Shown here piece by piece: positions 1-11,320 of a DNA stretch of 64,000 bases. The position numbers and the translations under genes are program-made. Every line of letters starts with the position of its first letter. The first letter of the stretch is position 1. The notes beneath the pieces were generated by a model. That model was not told the origin of the DNA. It saw nothing but the letters and a program-made list of their open reading frames with translations, and ran no database searches. The DNA comes from Hanleya hanleyi (Eukaryota; Mollusca; Polyplacophora; Lepidopleurida; Hanleyidae), in the NCBI GenBank assembly GCA_036873755.1, contig JAVTVY010033665.1:62001-126000 (forward strand), in the 5' to 3' direction.

Positions 1-207
1 TAGGGGATTGTTACCAGCAAGTTCTGAGCTGACCTACTTTTGATGAAAATTTCTGGTGATTTTTGATGAAAATCACTGGTGATTCTGACTTAATATAGGC
101 AGGATTTCAACTTGGGATGGGGATTTCCAAGCGTTCAGTTCGCGTCGCAGTCCTAATGCCTACCCTACTTCGAGGTCCTGTGACGTTAGTCACACTGCCA
201 TGTAATT
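1..207 (+). repeat. Family A inverted arm, left copy
   Basis: This segment is repeated in reverse complement at 14215-14443. Matching landmarks are the TTACCAGCAAGTTCTGAGCTG start, the block with CTGGTGATTTTTGATG, and the GTGACGTTAGTCACACTGCC end. The left copy lacks about 20 bases present on the right. It may extend beyond the window start. The two arms are 14 kb apart with no coding sequence between them, so a single large transposon is not supported. Confidence 0.8.
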
Positions 208-223
208 ATATTGCTCATCCAAT

Positions 224-272
224 TAGTGGGTGAGTAGGATTTTAACGTCTGTTTTAGCAATTTTGCAACCAC
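224..272 (+). repeat. Short-repeat end, GTGAGTAGGATTTTAACGT type
   Basis: The string GTGGGTGAGTAGGATTTTAA is the degenerate, reverse-oriented end of the SINE-like repeats also seen near 23725, 27035 and 52690. This end type is one of the signs that the host is a vetigastropod (inference). Confidence 0.45.
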
Positions 273-299
273 ATCACGACTTAAAGCCTCCCCAATTAC

Positions 300-1500
300 T
301 TATGTTTCATTGGGCATTATGCACTTTCAATCGATCCTCTAAACGAACAATAATTATTAATTTATTGTATTATCTTATAATGGTGGCCTCATTATCTTTT
401 CATAAATTGGATCTATATTAAAGACTCAAAAACTAATTGAAACCATTTGCAAAAACAAATGAATAAAATACATGGTGACAAATATCTGTCAAGGGTAGAC
501 TTGTATGTCATGTCAACAAATCAACCAGTAGAATGTATGGATTTCTTGGCGACTTCGAAACATTGACCCACGGAAATTTCAAATATTTTGGGGTGTGGCT
601 GCGTTATTTCCCAAATTCCCCGTGAATGAGTCTTTTCGACCAATGTAAAGAAATATAAAATTCATTCCGAGTGTTTCTAATTCATTGACATAATCACAGA
701 CGAAAGTGGAAATAAAACTTTGAATATCCAAGGAAGTGACATATTCCAATAGTCTCATCAAGATAGGTCACAGACTAGTCTTTTGTGTTAAATGCCGTCA
801 TTATCATCTGACGACTATACAGCTCGCCAATGTCCAATGTACGAGTTGTCACAGCGAAACAGCTCACCAATTACCAGTATACGAGTTGTCAGAGCATTTC
901 CATCACAGCTCTCTAGATTTGTATCTAATACCGCTTATGCCGGTGCTAGGGGCCGTGTGGTCATATCGTCCATGTTGCCACATGAACAGGTACAATAAAA
1001 GCGTACCTGAGATACAACACATATCACGGTATGTCTTGGTATGTGCTTTAGAATAGGTTAACCTGAAGACTATACTGTGAAGTCATGTGGCTCTGTCAGT
1101 ATGTCGGCACCTCTTCCCACTTCCCTTATATGTGTTGTAATGGAACAAGCGGGGTCTATCCTGCCATACGCTTTGCTTCCTCAATTCATATGAATGTAAG
1201 GGATGAAGCAAGTCTTGTTGTAATCCAAAACTGGTTCCATGAAAATCGGTTCCATGCAGTGAAATGAAGAGTAAAAATTTTAAAATTACTGTAGAATCTT
1301 TCAAACGGATATATCTCGAAACTATGATGCCAGGAAAATAATATGTAATATCACATAATATCACATAGGTATTATCCAAACATTGCCACTAGCAGTCTCT
1401 TAACTTGATCTGCTACTCGCAGATGCGTGTAAAGACGTTACTTGTCTTCTTTAATCAAGGGGCGAATTTGGGATGTGAAAAAGTCATGTCACCAGGTCAT
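300..1500 (+). repeat. Family B dispersed repeat, interrupted by a family C element
   Basis: Positions 300-770 and 1142-1500 together match the reverse complement of 18590-19420. The right-hand copy is uninterrupted, while this one is split by 771-1141. Shared landmarks include the GGAAGTGACAT..CCAATA block, ATCAAGATAGGTCA, and the ATGAAGCAAGTCTTG block. No reading frame of note is conserved, so this is a non-coding repeat. Confidence 0.75.
771..1141 (+). mobile_element. Family C short element inserted in a family B copy
   Basis: The unit runs from CAGACTAGTCTTTTGTGTTA to TTATATGTGTTGTAAT. It is absent from the matching position in the inverted B copy near 18960, so it behaves as an insertion. 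Other copies lie at 8785-9272, 26130-26660 (-), 28385-28602 and 38960-39640. Sub-blocks are bounded by ATACAACACATAT and ATATGTGTTGTAT, like short terminal inverted repeats of a MITE. No coding capacity. Confidence 0.7.
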
Positions 1501-1684
1501 GAAAATTTACTCTTTGAATTGAATTAAATTGAACAGAATTCAAAGTTTATTCACTAGATTTAATAATATACGTGTATATATCCCTATATTGTTAGGTTGA
1601 TATTCCATAGATATCAACATACAGATCAAATCAGCAAGACTAGTCCCAGCCACAATGGTGGGTGCATTAGTAAACAATTGAAAA

Positions 1685-2000
1685 CTTCAACAGAACAGTG
1701 TATTTCTGATAATTCGATTGGTTCTTGAGACTCTTTCTTTCAACTTTTCTTGAATCCCCGAACGATTACCTGTTTGAAAATTGGAAAAGCCACAGACTGT
1801 TACACCTGCTGCCAGGTGAACAAACATTAAAACATCATAACAGATAATCAGAACGTAATTCTGCAGTTGAGACATTTTTTTCAGGTTAACTTTCATGCAC
1901 CTCTCAGTTCAGAAATAAACAATCAAGTATATAATTATAGATGCCCGAGTTCATGTTTTCCATAGTTCATGTAGCTAATGTTGATCACTGAGACTCATTT
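1685..2000 (+). repeat. Family D fragment
   Basis: Matches 3225-3480 and 9650-9930. Landmarks are a CCACAGACTGTTA block, the CAATCAAG..ATAATTAT block, and TTCATGTTTTCCATAGTTCA. Non-coding. Confidence 0.7.
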
Positions 2001-2009
2001 ACCATATTT

Positions 2010-2300
2010 CTAAAAAGTATGTCTGATGTCAGTGTGTGTTATCTCCACAGGGCATTTTGATCTGACAAGTACTTTCGTCGGTGCAATCTCCTCAAAGTGA
2101 CCGCACTGATCTTGAAAATCCAAGACACCGTTTGAAAGGAGAACATCTCTGGCCTGTTCATTTTTTAGTGTCGCAATCCAGAGATCCTTTGTCACCTGTG
2201 CTAATCCATCAAGGACTTTCGGCCCTGATCCGACAGACTCTTTTAAAGCACGCCAAATATCAATCGGCTCAGCGGCATGCCCAAACGTCTAAGGCTCAGT
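2010..2300 (-). pseudogene. Fragment of a retroelement ORF1/gag-like protein
   Basis: On the minus strand, 2010-2195 reads as a 61-residue open frame with pieces such as DLWIATLKNEQARDVLLSNG and KCPVEITHTDIRH. The frame can be followed upstream to about 2300 with interruptions. The pattern (aromatic-hydrophobic strand, a helix with LLxxG, then CPVxIxxTDIRxxF) is like the RRM-type ORF1 proteins of non-LTR retrotransposons. It is short, lacks an N-terminus and has no neighbours to form a gene. The family assignment comes from pattern recognition only. Confidence 0.4.
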
Positions 2301-2323
2301 GGCCTCTCTAGCAGTTTGTTTGC

Positions 2324-2745
2324 CATAGCACTAACAAATAATTATAGACTCCCACCCAGGGAGCTGCAGAAAAAAATCATTCCAACAAACAAACAAACAA
2401 TAAAATAATAACAGTTGTCAACAGTTTAACAAATAGCCCGCGCTATATATTAACACGGTGCCTCCAAAGACCCAAAAGCCCCGTATGACAGTGTTACATT
2501 CAATTGAGCGCCATCTACTCACACAAAGAAAATGGTGAACTCTCAGTTTGATTGTCATAGCACTAAAATTAATTATTAATTTTAGACTCCCACCAATTCG
2601 AACAAACACGAAAATAATAACAGTTGTCAACAGTTTACAAATAGCCCGCGCTATATATCAACAGCGCCTTCAAAGACCCAAAAGTCCCGTATGACATTCA
2701 ATAGAGCACCATCCACCTACACAAAGAAAATGGTGATCTAGGTCA
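2324..2745 (+). repeat. Two tandem copies of a ~200-bp repeat
   Basis: The block ATAATAACAGTTGTCAACAG, then AAATAGCCCGCGCTATATAT, then CACAAAGAAAATGGTGA occurs at 2405-2535 and again at 2605-2735. Each copy is preceded by a TAGACTCCCACC string. Non-coding. Confidence 0.75.
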
Positions 2746-2999
2746 ACCCAAATGAGCTGACCAAGACAAACAAAACCTGCCGCGATCAGCGAAAATCTGA
2801 TTAATCAACTCAACATTTCTCCATGCACAGATGCCAGAAAGGTTCACGAAAAATACTACACAGAAATCTGAAATAATACTAGCTTAAAACCCCAGAAATA
2901 ACCAAAATAACGGAGACGAAATTGCACGAGCAAACCACTGTCTGACTACATCCTGGAACTATCCAGACCAAAATGTGTGATTACTGACAACGGAAAGAC

Positions 3000-4975
3000 A
3001 TGTTAATATATGGTGACGGGTTAGGTGATGGATAGGAACGCTAGAATAAGTGTATTTCTAATGTTATTTGATTGGCATCGATAATCCGAAGACAGCTTTG
3101 CGCATGCCAATAGTGGTCAAACGACTACAACACCACGTGTTGGCAGATGCATGAATAGGAGGTTTGTGATTTAATTGCCTTTCTGAATTCGCTTGATGGC
3201 AATATGGTTGAGTTGTGTGCGCATCACAGATTGTTTGTTTGAAAATTGCAAAGGTCACAGACTGTTATACCAGTTGCAAGGTGAATAAACATTAAAACTT
3301 TATAACAGGCAATCAGGACGTAAATCTGCGGTAATAAAAAATGGATAATCAGAACGTAATTCCTTTCAGGTAAAAATTTTTGTACCACGCAGCACAAAAA
3401 TAAACAAAACAATCAAGGATATAATTATGATCACCCGAGTTAATGTCTTCCATAGTTCATGCAGCTAATATTGAGCACTGAGACTCATTCTTCTTTTTCT
3501 TCCTGAGGTTGTCGCCTCAAACTGTGCTCGAAGTGAAGATTGCCTAAAACTGGAAACATGCGGAGTTTCCTAGTCCAAAGACACTGCAGTCTCGAAACCG
3601 GACATCTTTGGTTCAATATATATCGAGTATGACTTTCACATGAACAGGTACAATAAAAGCGTACCTGAGATACAACACAATCACGAATCGTTAGATTCTT
3701 GGTATGTGCTTTAGCATAGGGTAACCAGAAGACTATACTGTGAAGTCATGTGGCTCTGTCAGTATGTCGGCACCTCTTCCCATTTCCCTTATATGTGTTG
3801 TAATTCCATAACTGGGTCGTGTGCTCACAGTTAGAGAAGGCGAAAGTGATTGAAGTACAGGTCAGTTCACGTGGATAAGTAGCTAAAAGTGGATTGACAG
3901 AGTTGCACCATTGATTATATGGAGAGGGTACCTAGAGAGATCAGGCCAACGTCTTCAGACAGGGCTGAGAGCACTCAGATTGACTGGGCAACCTGTAACC
4001 ATCTCGGTCATCTATACGCGGTAAGACTGACCTGGGATCTTGTGTATCCATTTTCAGCCTACTTTCGGCAACTACAAGAGGGAATTCCCAGAAATCAATA
4101 CCACGTTACTTCGTCAGCCAATCAGCAAAAGTTTACCGACGTAACCCCAGCGTAACTCGCCATTTTCGAGTCATGTGATGTCCTACTTGTTCAAAATTAC
4201 CACCACACCTCTTGTATGATACGAAAGTTATTCATACCTATATATTTTGTAAGCCCAGGCAATATCTGTTTCAGAAGTGGTATGAATACCTGTAATTTAT
4301 CAGATTTCTCGAGTCTGTTCTCCGCCAGATGAAGGCCGAACAGAATCCGGTAAAACACCGGATATCGCTCCGCGATAATGGAGACACACGATTCGCAAGC
4401 CATCTTATGGATGGCGAAGTGTACGCAAATGATTGACTGGGCTCTCAATCAGATATGCTGAGATTCCCGATAATGTGTTAAAGTTTAGTCATTGGTATTA
4501 GCCTCAAGTTCTATATCTTCCGATTTCGACTCCGATCGAGTGTAGACATGTATATTCACCGGCGCGTGCTTCGTGTAATAATCAGGTGGAAATCTGGAAT
4601 GTTTAATTGATCTTCATCAGAGACCGAGCCCTGTTGATCGAGTTCGACAGAAATAATACTCGATAATTCCGTCTTATGTACGTCCGGAGGATTCGGTCGA
4701 TACAATGGTTGTGACTTGGGATTGAATCATGCCTGTGAATATTAAGCTCGTAATAGTTCAGAATACTTGACAGAATGCATCCCCCTTCACACTTTCCTTA
4801 TTCCTAGCTGGGTTAGAAGATAGGGTCCGGATACTCTTAGCCAGTGGACATTCTTAGCCTCCACACCGGCACTCAATAAACTTTAACAACAATTAATTGA
4901 AACGACTCATTCAAATCGTCATATTGAGTGGCATATATGTGCATTTTTCACATCTTTCCAAACAGACGGTGGGAT
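3000..4975 (+). repeat. Family D dispersed repeat, long copy, with a family C fragment inside
   Basis: Matches 9290-10690 in the same orientation and 53915-54857 in reverse. Landmarks are the GGATAGAAC..GTGT start, TTCTGAATTC.CTTGAT, CCATAGTTCATGCAGCTAAT, the GGTTGTGACTTGGGATTGAA block, and the end near AAACAGACGGTGGG. Positions 3643-3803 are a partial family C element. The open frames inside (60-83 residues) are not conserved between copies. Confidence 0.7.
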
Positions 4976-5165
4976 CATATAACGGCATAATCTGACAAGA
5001 AGTAAGATATATTATCTCATTTTACCTCTCGAGTATAAGCGGTAGGTGGCTCTATGGAGGTTATTCTAGGGCGCCCTGTGTGTAATTCACCTTACTCTGC
5101 TCATGCCCCTGGAAGGGGTCGCTTGGTTACGTCAAGCAAGGCGTTCGTGTGGACAGCTAAATCCA

Positions 5166-5400
5166 GACACAAATACCAGCGTCAGATCCGGCATTTATCA
5201 GTCAGTCGTCGTCCATCAAGAATTTGCGCGTCCATAATCAAATACCTCATATCATAAAACAGTACTAGTGCCAGATAATTTCCTGCAAAAGGGAAGCGGT
5301 CGGCAGTTTTCAATCACGTTCGTTTGGTCAAATCCGTATCACTGATCAGTTTTCTTAATCCAGGTGGTATTACAAATTGTTATCTGGGGTATGTTATATT
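5166..5400 (-). repeat. Family F: 3' region of the YMDD retroelement, detached copy
   Basis: The same sequence occurs at 34240-34500, where it lies just beyond the C-terminal coding part of the YMDD retroelement. It recurs at 40640-40770, 41190-41310 and 52480-52640, and reversed at 5760-5930, 28780-28925 and 50110-50240. Landmarks are GTCGTCCAT, the AAGCGGTC block and ATCAAATCCGTATC. I read it as the retroelement 3' UTR on the minus strand. Confidence 0.6.
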
Positions 5401-5489
5401 TCAACCAGACTCAATCAAAAAGATCTTCGCAACATCCGAGATCTATTCGTAATCCTTAGAAAGTTCCGTCGGTCCCATTGCAGTCAAGA

Positions 5490-5740
5490 GTTTCAGCCTG
5501 TGAGATTCATATAACTTCTTCTCAAATTAAGTCGTTCTATTCTCTCATCGTCGTTGCATGTTATCACGGGCCGACTAATGCCAAAGACTTTATTAACAAT
5601 GGATATTCCTCGCTTGGCTCTCGGAAGGAAAAGGATAAGCAAGGACTGGTTGTCCAGGTGTCAGGATGTTGTGATTGGGTCAACGTGATAGAATTGAAAA
5701 ACTGTTGAAAGCGACGTTAGTATCCTACTCACTTCGCATT
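5490..5740 (+). repeat. SINE-like tail (GTTGAAAGCGACGTTAG)
   Basis: The segment ends with GTTGAAAGCGACGTTAGTAT followed by CCTACTCACT. This matches the tail of the repeat at 23440-23615. The body upstream is not recognised. Confidence 0.45.
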
Positions 5741-5759
5741 ATCGCCTATTTAGACCAAT

Positions 5760-5930
5760 AGCCGTTATGATCCTGGAAGCCATTTTGTGTTTTTGTTATT
5801 TTTAATTTTATACACATTTGGAATTGGTGCTAACTGTGATACGAAATAGGTTTTCGATTATTTTATGAACGACGGCTGAATATCGAATGTAGGATCTGAA
5901 GCTTGCTTATTACATGCATGTTTCCCCAAC
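5760..5930 (+). repeat. Family F fragment, reversed
   Basis: Matches 28780-28925 and 50110-50240, with GGAATTGGTG, GACGGCTGAATATCGAAT and CTTGCTTATTA-type blocks. It is the reverse orientation of the copy at 5166-5400. Confidence 0.55.
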
Positions 5931-6534
5931 TGGCCATTCATTTATTCCTCACTTAAATATTCCCAAACTTTCCTATGAAACCAACGACCTTATCAGCGTC
6001 TGTGATCTCGCCTTACCTTGAGGAACATATCAAGACCTTAAACAGCGGAACAATCGGATGTGGCAACCCGGGGAAGGTCGACTCGGGATCCGACGTGAAA
6101 CTGTTAGATAATTTTCTTGATGGATTACTATTGTCAGGGATGGACAAATCTGCATAGTAACGTGAACCTTATCATTTCCCGTCTTTTTTGAAAATACTTC
6201 CTTTTTCCTCCGTCAATTGGGATTCTGTGTCAAGATTAGGAATAGAGTAGTCCTTCAACAACACAACAACAATCGAAGAATAGGTATAAAGTGACTTTCA
6301 AAAAAAGTGACAACATACGTTTTACAGATTTTACAGTTCCGAAGTTAAGTGAGCAATATGCAAACGAAAGACTCCACGGGGGAATTGCTGTGAATAATAT
6401 AATGGAATATAGATCTAAATCCTGAAGACGTTTTATCCCAGGTTTATCCCGTCATACAGCGTACATCCATGGCAATTGGCGTTTGGTTCATCTTCCTCTT
6501 CACACCCGGAAACCACACGGGAGGGGTCCTATTC
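5931..6534. other. No gene or repeat recognised
   Basis: One open frame of 60 residues (5975-6157) has no recognisable motif. Nothing else stands out. Confidence 0.5.
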
Positions 6535-7085
6535 CTTTTAACCCTACCTGGAGGGGAGGGGGGGGGGCACTTTCCGCCCCACCTGTTGTTTTTTTGCTCC
6601 TATCTCCGGAACGACAAAGAATTGAGAGCTGAAACTTCGTGACTTTTTGGATTATCATATTGGGGTCATTTTGAGCCTATTTGCATGACTACCCAAGCAG
6701 AGGAACATGGGTAAATTCAAAATTGCGGCCATTTGGAGTACCAGAAAATTGATGTTTTCGTCATATTTCTTTTTTTGCTTTTCTGTATGGAAAAGTGGGT
6801 AAAATCTATTTTTATTTCATATCAGATCATTATTTACTAATTTATCATGCAGTTTTTGCGAAGAAAAAACAAAAATAAAAAATTCGAAAATTCTGACCAA
6901 AAAATGGTCCAAAAATGCTCGTTTTCAAAATGAGTCACAGTGACGTCATTATGGCGGCCATCTTGGATTTTTTTTACATTTTCTTGTAGAGCTTGACCCA
7001 ATGATATAGTGTGGTAAGTTTCAGCCCTCTAGCTTTAGCGATAGCGAAATAATATAGGAGGGCACTTTCCGCTCATCCGGGTTTA
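6535..7085 (+). repeat. Family G repeat (G/C-run, about 0.5 kb)
   Basis: The same unit is found at 22505-22990. Shared blocks are a homopolymer G/C run, CTATCTCCGGAACGACAAA, CATTTTGAGCCT, AATGGCGGCCAT-like, ATTTATCATG.AGTTT, GACGTCAT and AAGTTTCAGCCC.CTAGCT. Non-coding; the origin is not recognised. Confidence 0.75.
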
Positions 7086-7379
7086 GTTCCATGCCATTGT
7101 AAACAAATAAGTTCAGCGTAAGTTCACCTTGGCAATGACGTCCTGCCCCGCATCATACGGCTAAAGATCCCGATCTCGGGGCGTCCCTATTATGATTAAC
7201 ACATGTACACATATGTTAAATTGCCTTCATTACAGCGAAGTATTAATTTGTGGAAGAGATCGGTAACATGTGGACGTGTACTGGCGCAAGTTGAAGAGAC
7301 AAAGAAGAGAAAAAGGCAGTAGTATCCATTTGGCGATAGTTGGAGGGAAGGGGGAATAAGTAAATGGTAAAGTCGTTTA
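7086..7379. other. No gene or repeat recognised
   Basis: AT-rich sequence with one 79-residue minus-strand frame (7196-7435) that has no motif and runs into the next repeat. Confidence 0.45.
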
Positions 7380-8720
7380 TCGGGAATTCCGGAATAAAAG
7401 CATTTGGAATTATTTACAAGATTAATTGCCCTCAAAGAAACTAAATTAGTTGAATAATTATTAACTGGACGTAACGAAATTATGCATTAGTGAACATCCT
7501 CCGGCCAATAAAATCTAACAATAGCAACATGACAGAGCTGTTCTGTTATAGTCCTTGCCTTCCACAGTAGCTTTAATCAAATCTAATAAACGACGGAAAG
7601 TAACAAGTAATTAGTAATTCAATTCACATGGGTATACCATAATCAGAATTTATTCTCATGCCATTTCTTATTATGATAGAACATGATTTGCTTCTGCGAG
7701 ATCAATTCTACGCCGCAAAAAAATATAACATTGGTGGAATTGTCAGATCCTCAACGTTCATTTGTTGGAATAATGAGCGCCAGACCAACGTACCGTCCGT
7801 TTGAATTATAGCACGTCTGAAAAATGCATCAGCACGGATTCATCCCCTTTACGGTCAAATATGATCGAAACGATGTGATTACTTACGTGCGTTCACCGAC
7901 GTTTAGTATTGATGGAAGGAATTGTGCGAGAGAGACTCGAAGAGTTCAACAGAAAAAAATGTTTGGATTCTGTAATTACGTATCATATCGTCAGTTTGAG
8001 TGAAGATGAAAATTGGCTGAAGCACAGATCAGTTCATGTGAATAAATATTGGGAAAAAGTGATATAGTTGCACCACTGGTCACACACGTCCTGAGACAGC
8101 GCTCGAAATTCTCCATACAAGCCATTCGTATGTTTGCTGTGATTAGTAACAAGGTGTTAGGGTTAATCAATTTTGACTCCACATGTTGATGCCATATGAG
8201 TGTACTATTCACGCATCCATCAGAGTTACGTTCTTTTGACAAAAATATCATACGTCATATTGTTTTTACATCCGATGGACAACATACGAGAATCGGTTTT
8301 GACTTTGGATCTTGAACTTATTCGACTTGATGGTGCGACTAATATATCACCGATAAGAATATTATAGCGGAGTCTACAGATTTTTAGCTTTATACATAAC
8401 GCCTGTCCGAAAAAAAATAGAATTCTGTCGATCGTGCGGACTATAGTTGGCGCCATTGAACATACGATCTCAAACTCCCCAAATTCTCGTTCGGCACTCG
8501 CTCATTGCTTCCTTTAATATTTATCGACATTGACTTCAGGCAGAAAATCATTATTCTGTGCATTTCTAGTGTCATTTGGATCAGTATAAAACCTTTGTTT
8601 TTTTATTTATTATGGGAAAAGATGACCTGACAAAATTGCCACTTGCAAAAGGAACTCGAAGAAAACAATCCTTAGAGATCATGATTGATGGGAAATATTA
8701 TTCAATCACGTTCTAACCCA
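7380..8720 (+). repeat. Family E dispersed repeat, copy 1
   Basis: Matches 12495-13880 along its full length in the same orientation, including AATAAAA.CATT.GG.ATTATT, TTATAGTCCTT, ATGATCGAAACGATGTGATT and GACTC.ACAT.TTGATGCCA. Partial copies lie at 11140-11320, 19560-19790, 22130-22360 and 46270-46540. Neither full copy has a conserved reading frame. Family D follows directly (with a C insertion), so E and D are probably parts of one composite of about 3.3 kb. Confidence 0.75.
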
Positions 8721-8784
8721 GGCGATAGAGACGGATATTACCGCTGTATTGTAGAATGTCTGTAACGATGAGTAGACGTTGATT

Positions 8785-9272
8785 GTTCTTCCCACTTCCC
8801 TTATATGTGTTGTAATTTTTACCTGTATATGACGAGATTCTGTTGTGGACGTTTCGTCCCCGAGGCCCGCCCCCTATACAGACCTTTTGGTCTTTGATAT
8901 ATGTTGGCATTTGTGGGAAGTTGATGCTTGATCGACATCGGGCCTTTGTGTTAAATGCCGTCATTTTCATCTGACGACGATACAGCTCACCAATATCCAA
9001 TATACGAGTTGCCAGAGCATTTCCATCATAGCTCTCTAGATTTGTATCTAATACCGCTTATGCCGGTGCTAGGGGCCGTGTGGTCATGTCATCCAAGTTG
9101 CTACATGAACAGGTACAATAAAAACGTACCTGAGATAGAACACATATCGCGAATCGTTAGATTCTTGGTATGTGCTTTAGAATAGGTTAACCAGAAGACT
9201 ATACTGTGAAGTCATGTGGCTCTGTCAGTATGTCGGCACCTCTTCCCACTTCCCTTATATGTGTTGTAATTT
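8785..9272 (+). mobile_element. Family C element, long copy
   Basis: Contains the C-specific GC-rich stretch with GTCCCCGAGGCCCGCCCCCT and GACCTTTTGGTCTTTGATAT, then the usual CTTATGCCGGTGCTAGGGGC and ACAGGTACAATAAAA blocks. It ends at CTTATATGTGTTGTAAT. It sits between the E and D parts of the composite repeat. Confidence 0.7.
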
Positions 9273-9289
9273 GTAATTTACATGATTAG

Positions 9290-10690
9290 ATAGGATGAAT
9301 GGTGATTACTGGAGAACGAAAGACACGACAAGCTTACATATGATGACGATTTAGGTAATGGATAGAAATATTGCAGTAAGTGTCTTTCTAATAATCCAAT
9401 AATAATCCAAAGTCATCTTTGATCATGCCAATAGAGACCAAACAGTGATGCCAGCAAGATTCAACGACAGTGAAGTATCAAAGGATGGATGAATCGATGG
9501 TTTGCGGTTTAATTGCATTTCTGAATTCACTTGATAACAATAGTTGAGTTTGTGCGGGTCAGAGGTAAGCGACGCTTTATATAACAAAATAAATGGTAAG
9601 ATTAAACACCAGGTTAAATTTCTAGGTCAAGTGTTTATGTACAGCGAGTGGCCTTGAGGAAACAAAGATAATTATGCAATGGCGAAATACAAAGTTTTCT
9701 GAAATACGAAAGGTCACAAATTTTTACACCGGCTGCAAGGCGAACAGACATTAAATCTTCATTACAGGAATTCGGAACGTAATTTTGCGGTTGAGACATT
9801 TCTTTCACGTTAACTTTCATGTACCGCTCAATACAAATATAAAGAAACACGGACACAATTATGATCGTCCGAGTTCATGTTTTCCATATATCATGTACCT
9901 AATATTGAGTATTGAGAGTTATTATACTGCCTAGTGAAAATCGGGTACATGAAAACAAGCGAATTTTGCCAGTCCAACAATCTTGCGCCAAAGGCCGAAC
10001 AACAATTTCGAAACCTGACAATTTTAGTTCAATATAATATTAGCATAAATTGGGCCGTGCTCCCACATCAAGAGGAGTCGAAAATTGACTGATCAGTTCA
10101 TGTGCATAAATAGTCGAAAGTGAACTGACATAGTTGGATCATTGATTATATTGAGAGGATACAAGGCGAGATCAGACGAACGACTTTAAACAGGCCGAGA
10201 GCATTCAGATTGGCAGGCGTTCCTGATAATGTATCAATGGTATTAGCATCAAGTTCTAAATCCTCTGATTTGGATTCCAAACGAGTGTGGACTTGTACAT
10301 TCACCTGTGCTTGCTTCGCGTAATAAGGATGTAGAAATTTGAAATGCTTAAGCGATTTTCACCAGAGACCTGGCCCTATGAATTGAGTCGGGAAGATTCG
10401 GTTGATGGTGTACGTCTGGAGGATTCGGTCGATAGAGTGGTTGTGACTTGGGATTGAATCATGCCTGTGAATAATAGGCTCGAAATATTTTGGGATTCCT
10501 GGATAGTGCCTTCCGTAACATCTAAGAAAATTCACGTCATCCCACTAGCCTAATTATATTGCCCTGAAATAATCAGTGCCGGTATGTATCATAACGGCAT
10601 TCGATGAACGACAATAAACTAATTATATAAGGTGACTTGTTCGAATCGTCACATTGAGTGAAAAACATGCGGATTCTCCACATTTCTTTA
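9290..10690 (+). repeat. Family D dispersed repeat, copy 2
   Basis: Aligns with 3000-4975. It has the GGTTGTGACTTGGGATTGAA block near 10440 and ends near TTTCTTTAAACAG. No reading frame is shared with other copies. Confidence 0.7.
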
Positions 10691-10739
10691 AACAGTTGAA
10701 TATCTTACCTCCAACATCATGCTTAATATTATTAGAAAA

Positions 10740-10930
10740 TCTCAGGTACGAGAACCTCACGACAGATGAAAATGAGTGCACAAACGTGAATGTATCAAAT
10801 GGCAGCGTCATATCTTCTCATCGTTCCAGCCTATGATATTATGGACATCGTTAATATTACTTTGGGAGCAATTCAAGTGATTGTCAAGGACTAATTGGCC
10901 AGGTTTACCGTATTCTGAAGATATGTGCAA
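10740..10930 (-). repeat. Family H fragment
   Basis: Reverse complement of 52745-52920: both contain AAACCTGGCCAAT, ATTAACGATG and GATGAGAAGAT-type blocks. A short piece recurs near 26790 (GGGAGCAATTCAAGTG). Non-coding. Confidence 0.6.
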
Positions 10931-11139
10931 ACCAAATATACCGGTATCATGGTGGAGAACCACGAGTGATGTGTCGGCATTCTCCAGACTCCAGGCTCCA
11001 AGGATATTTTCACGTTTTTTGTTAGTATAATTACAGATAAACAAAGAGCAAACACGATACTACAAGGTCAGATTCATTCGAGAAAAGCCTGGATTCTGTT
11101 AAGTTGATATATTACTCCCATTGTCGACATAAAATGCCT

Positions 11140-11320
11140 TGCGATAAGTACAAGCGAATAAATGGGTGGGAAGATTCCATAGGTAGTTTGACACTGGACA
11201 CTATATGTTGGCGCACAAATCAGTTCCTGTGAATAAATATTCGAAAGAAAAATAATGTCGTTGCATCATTGATTAGTATCAATCTTCAGACAGCACTTGA
11301 AACACTTGGAGTGAAAACAT
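11140..11320 (+). repeat. Family E fragment
   Basis: Contains CAAATCAGTTCCTGTGAATAA and the CGAAAGAAAA..GTTGCATCA block, matching the middle of family E at 8025-8075 and 13205-13245. Confidence 0.5.
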
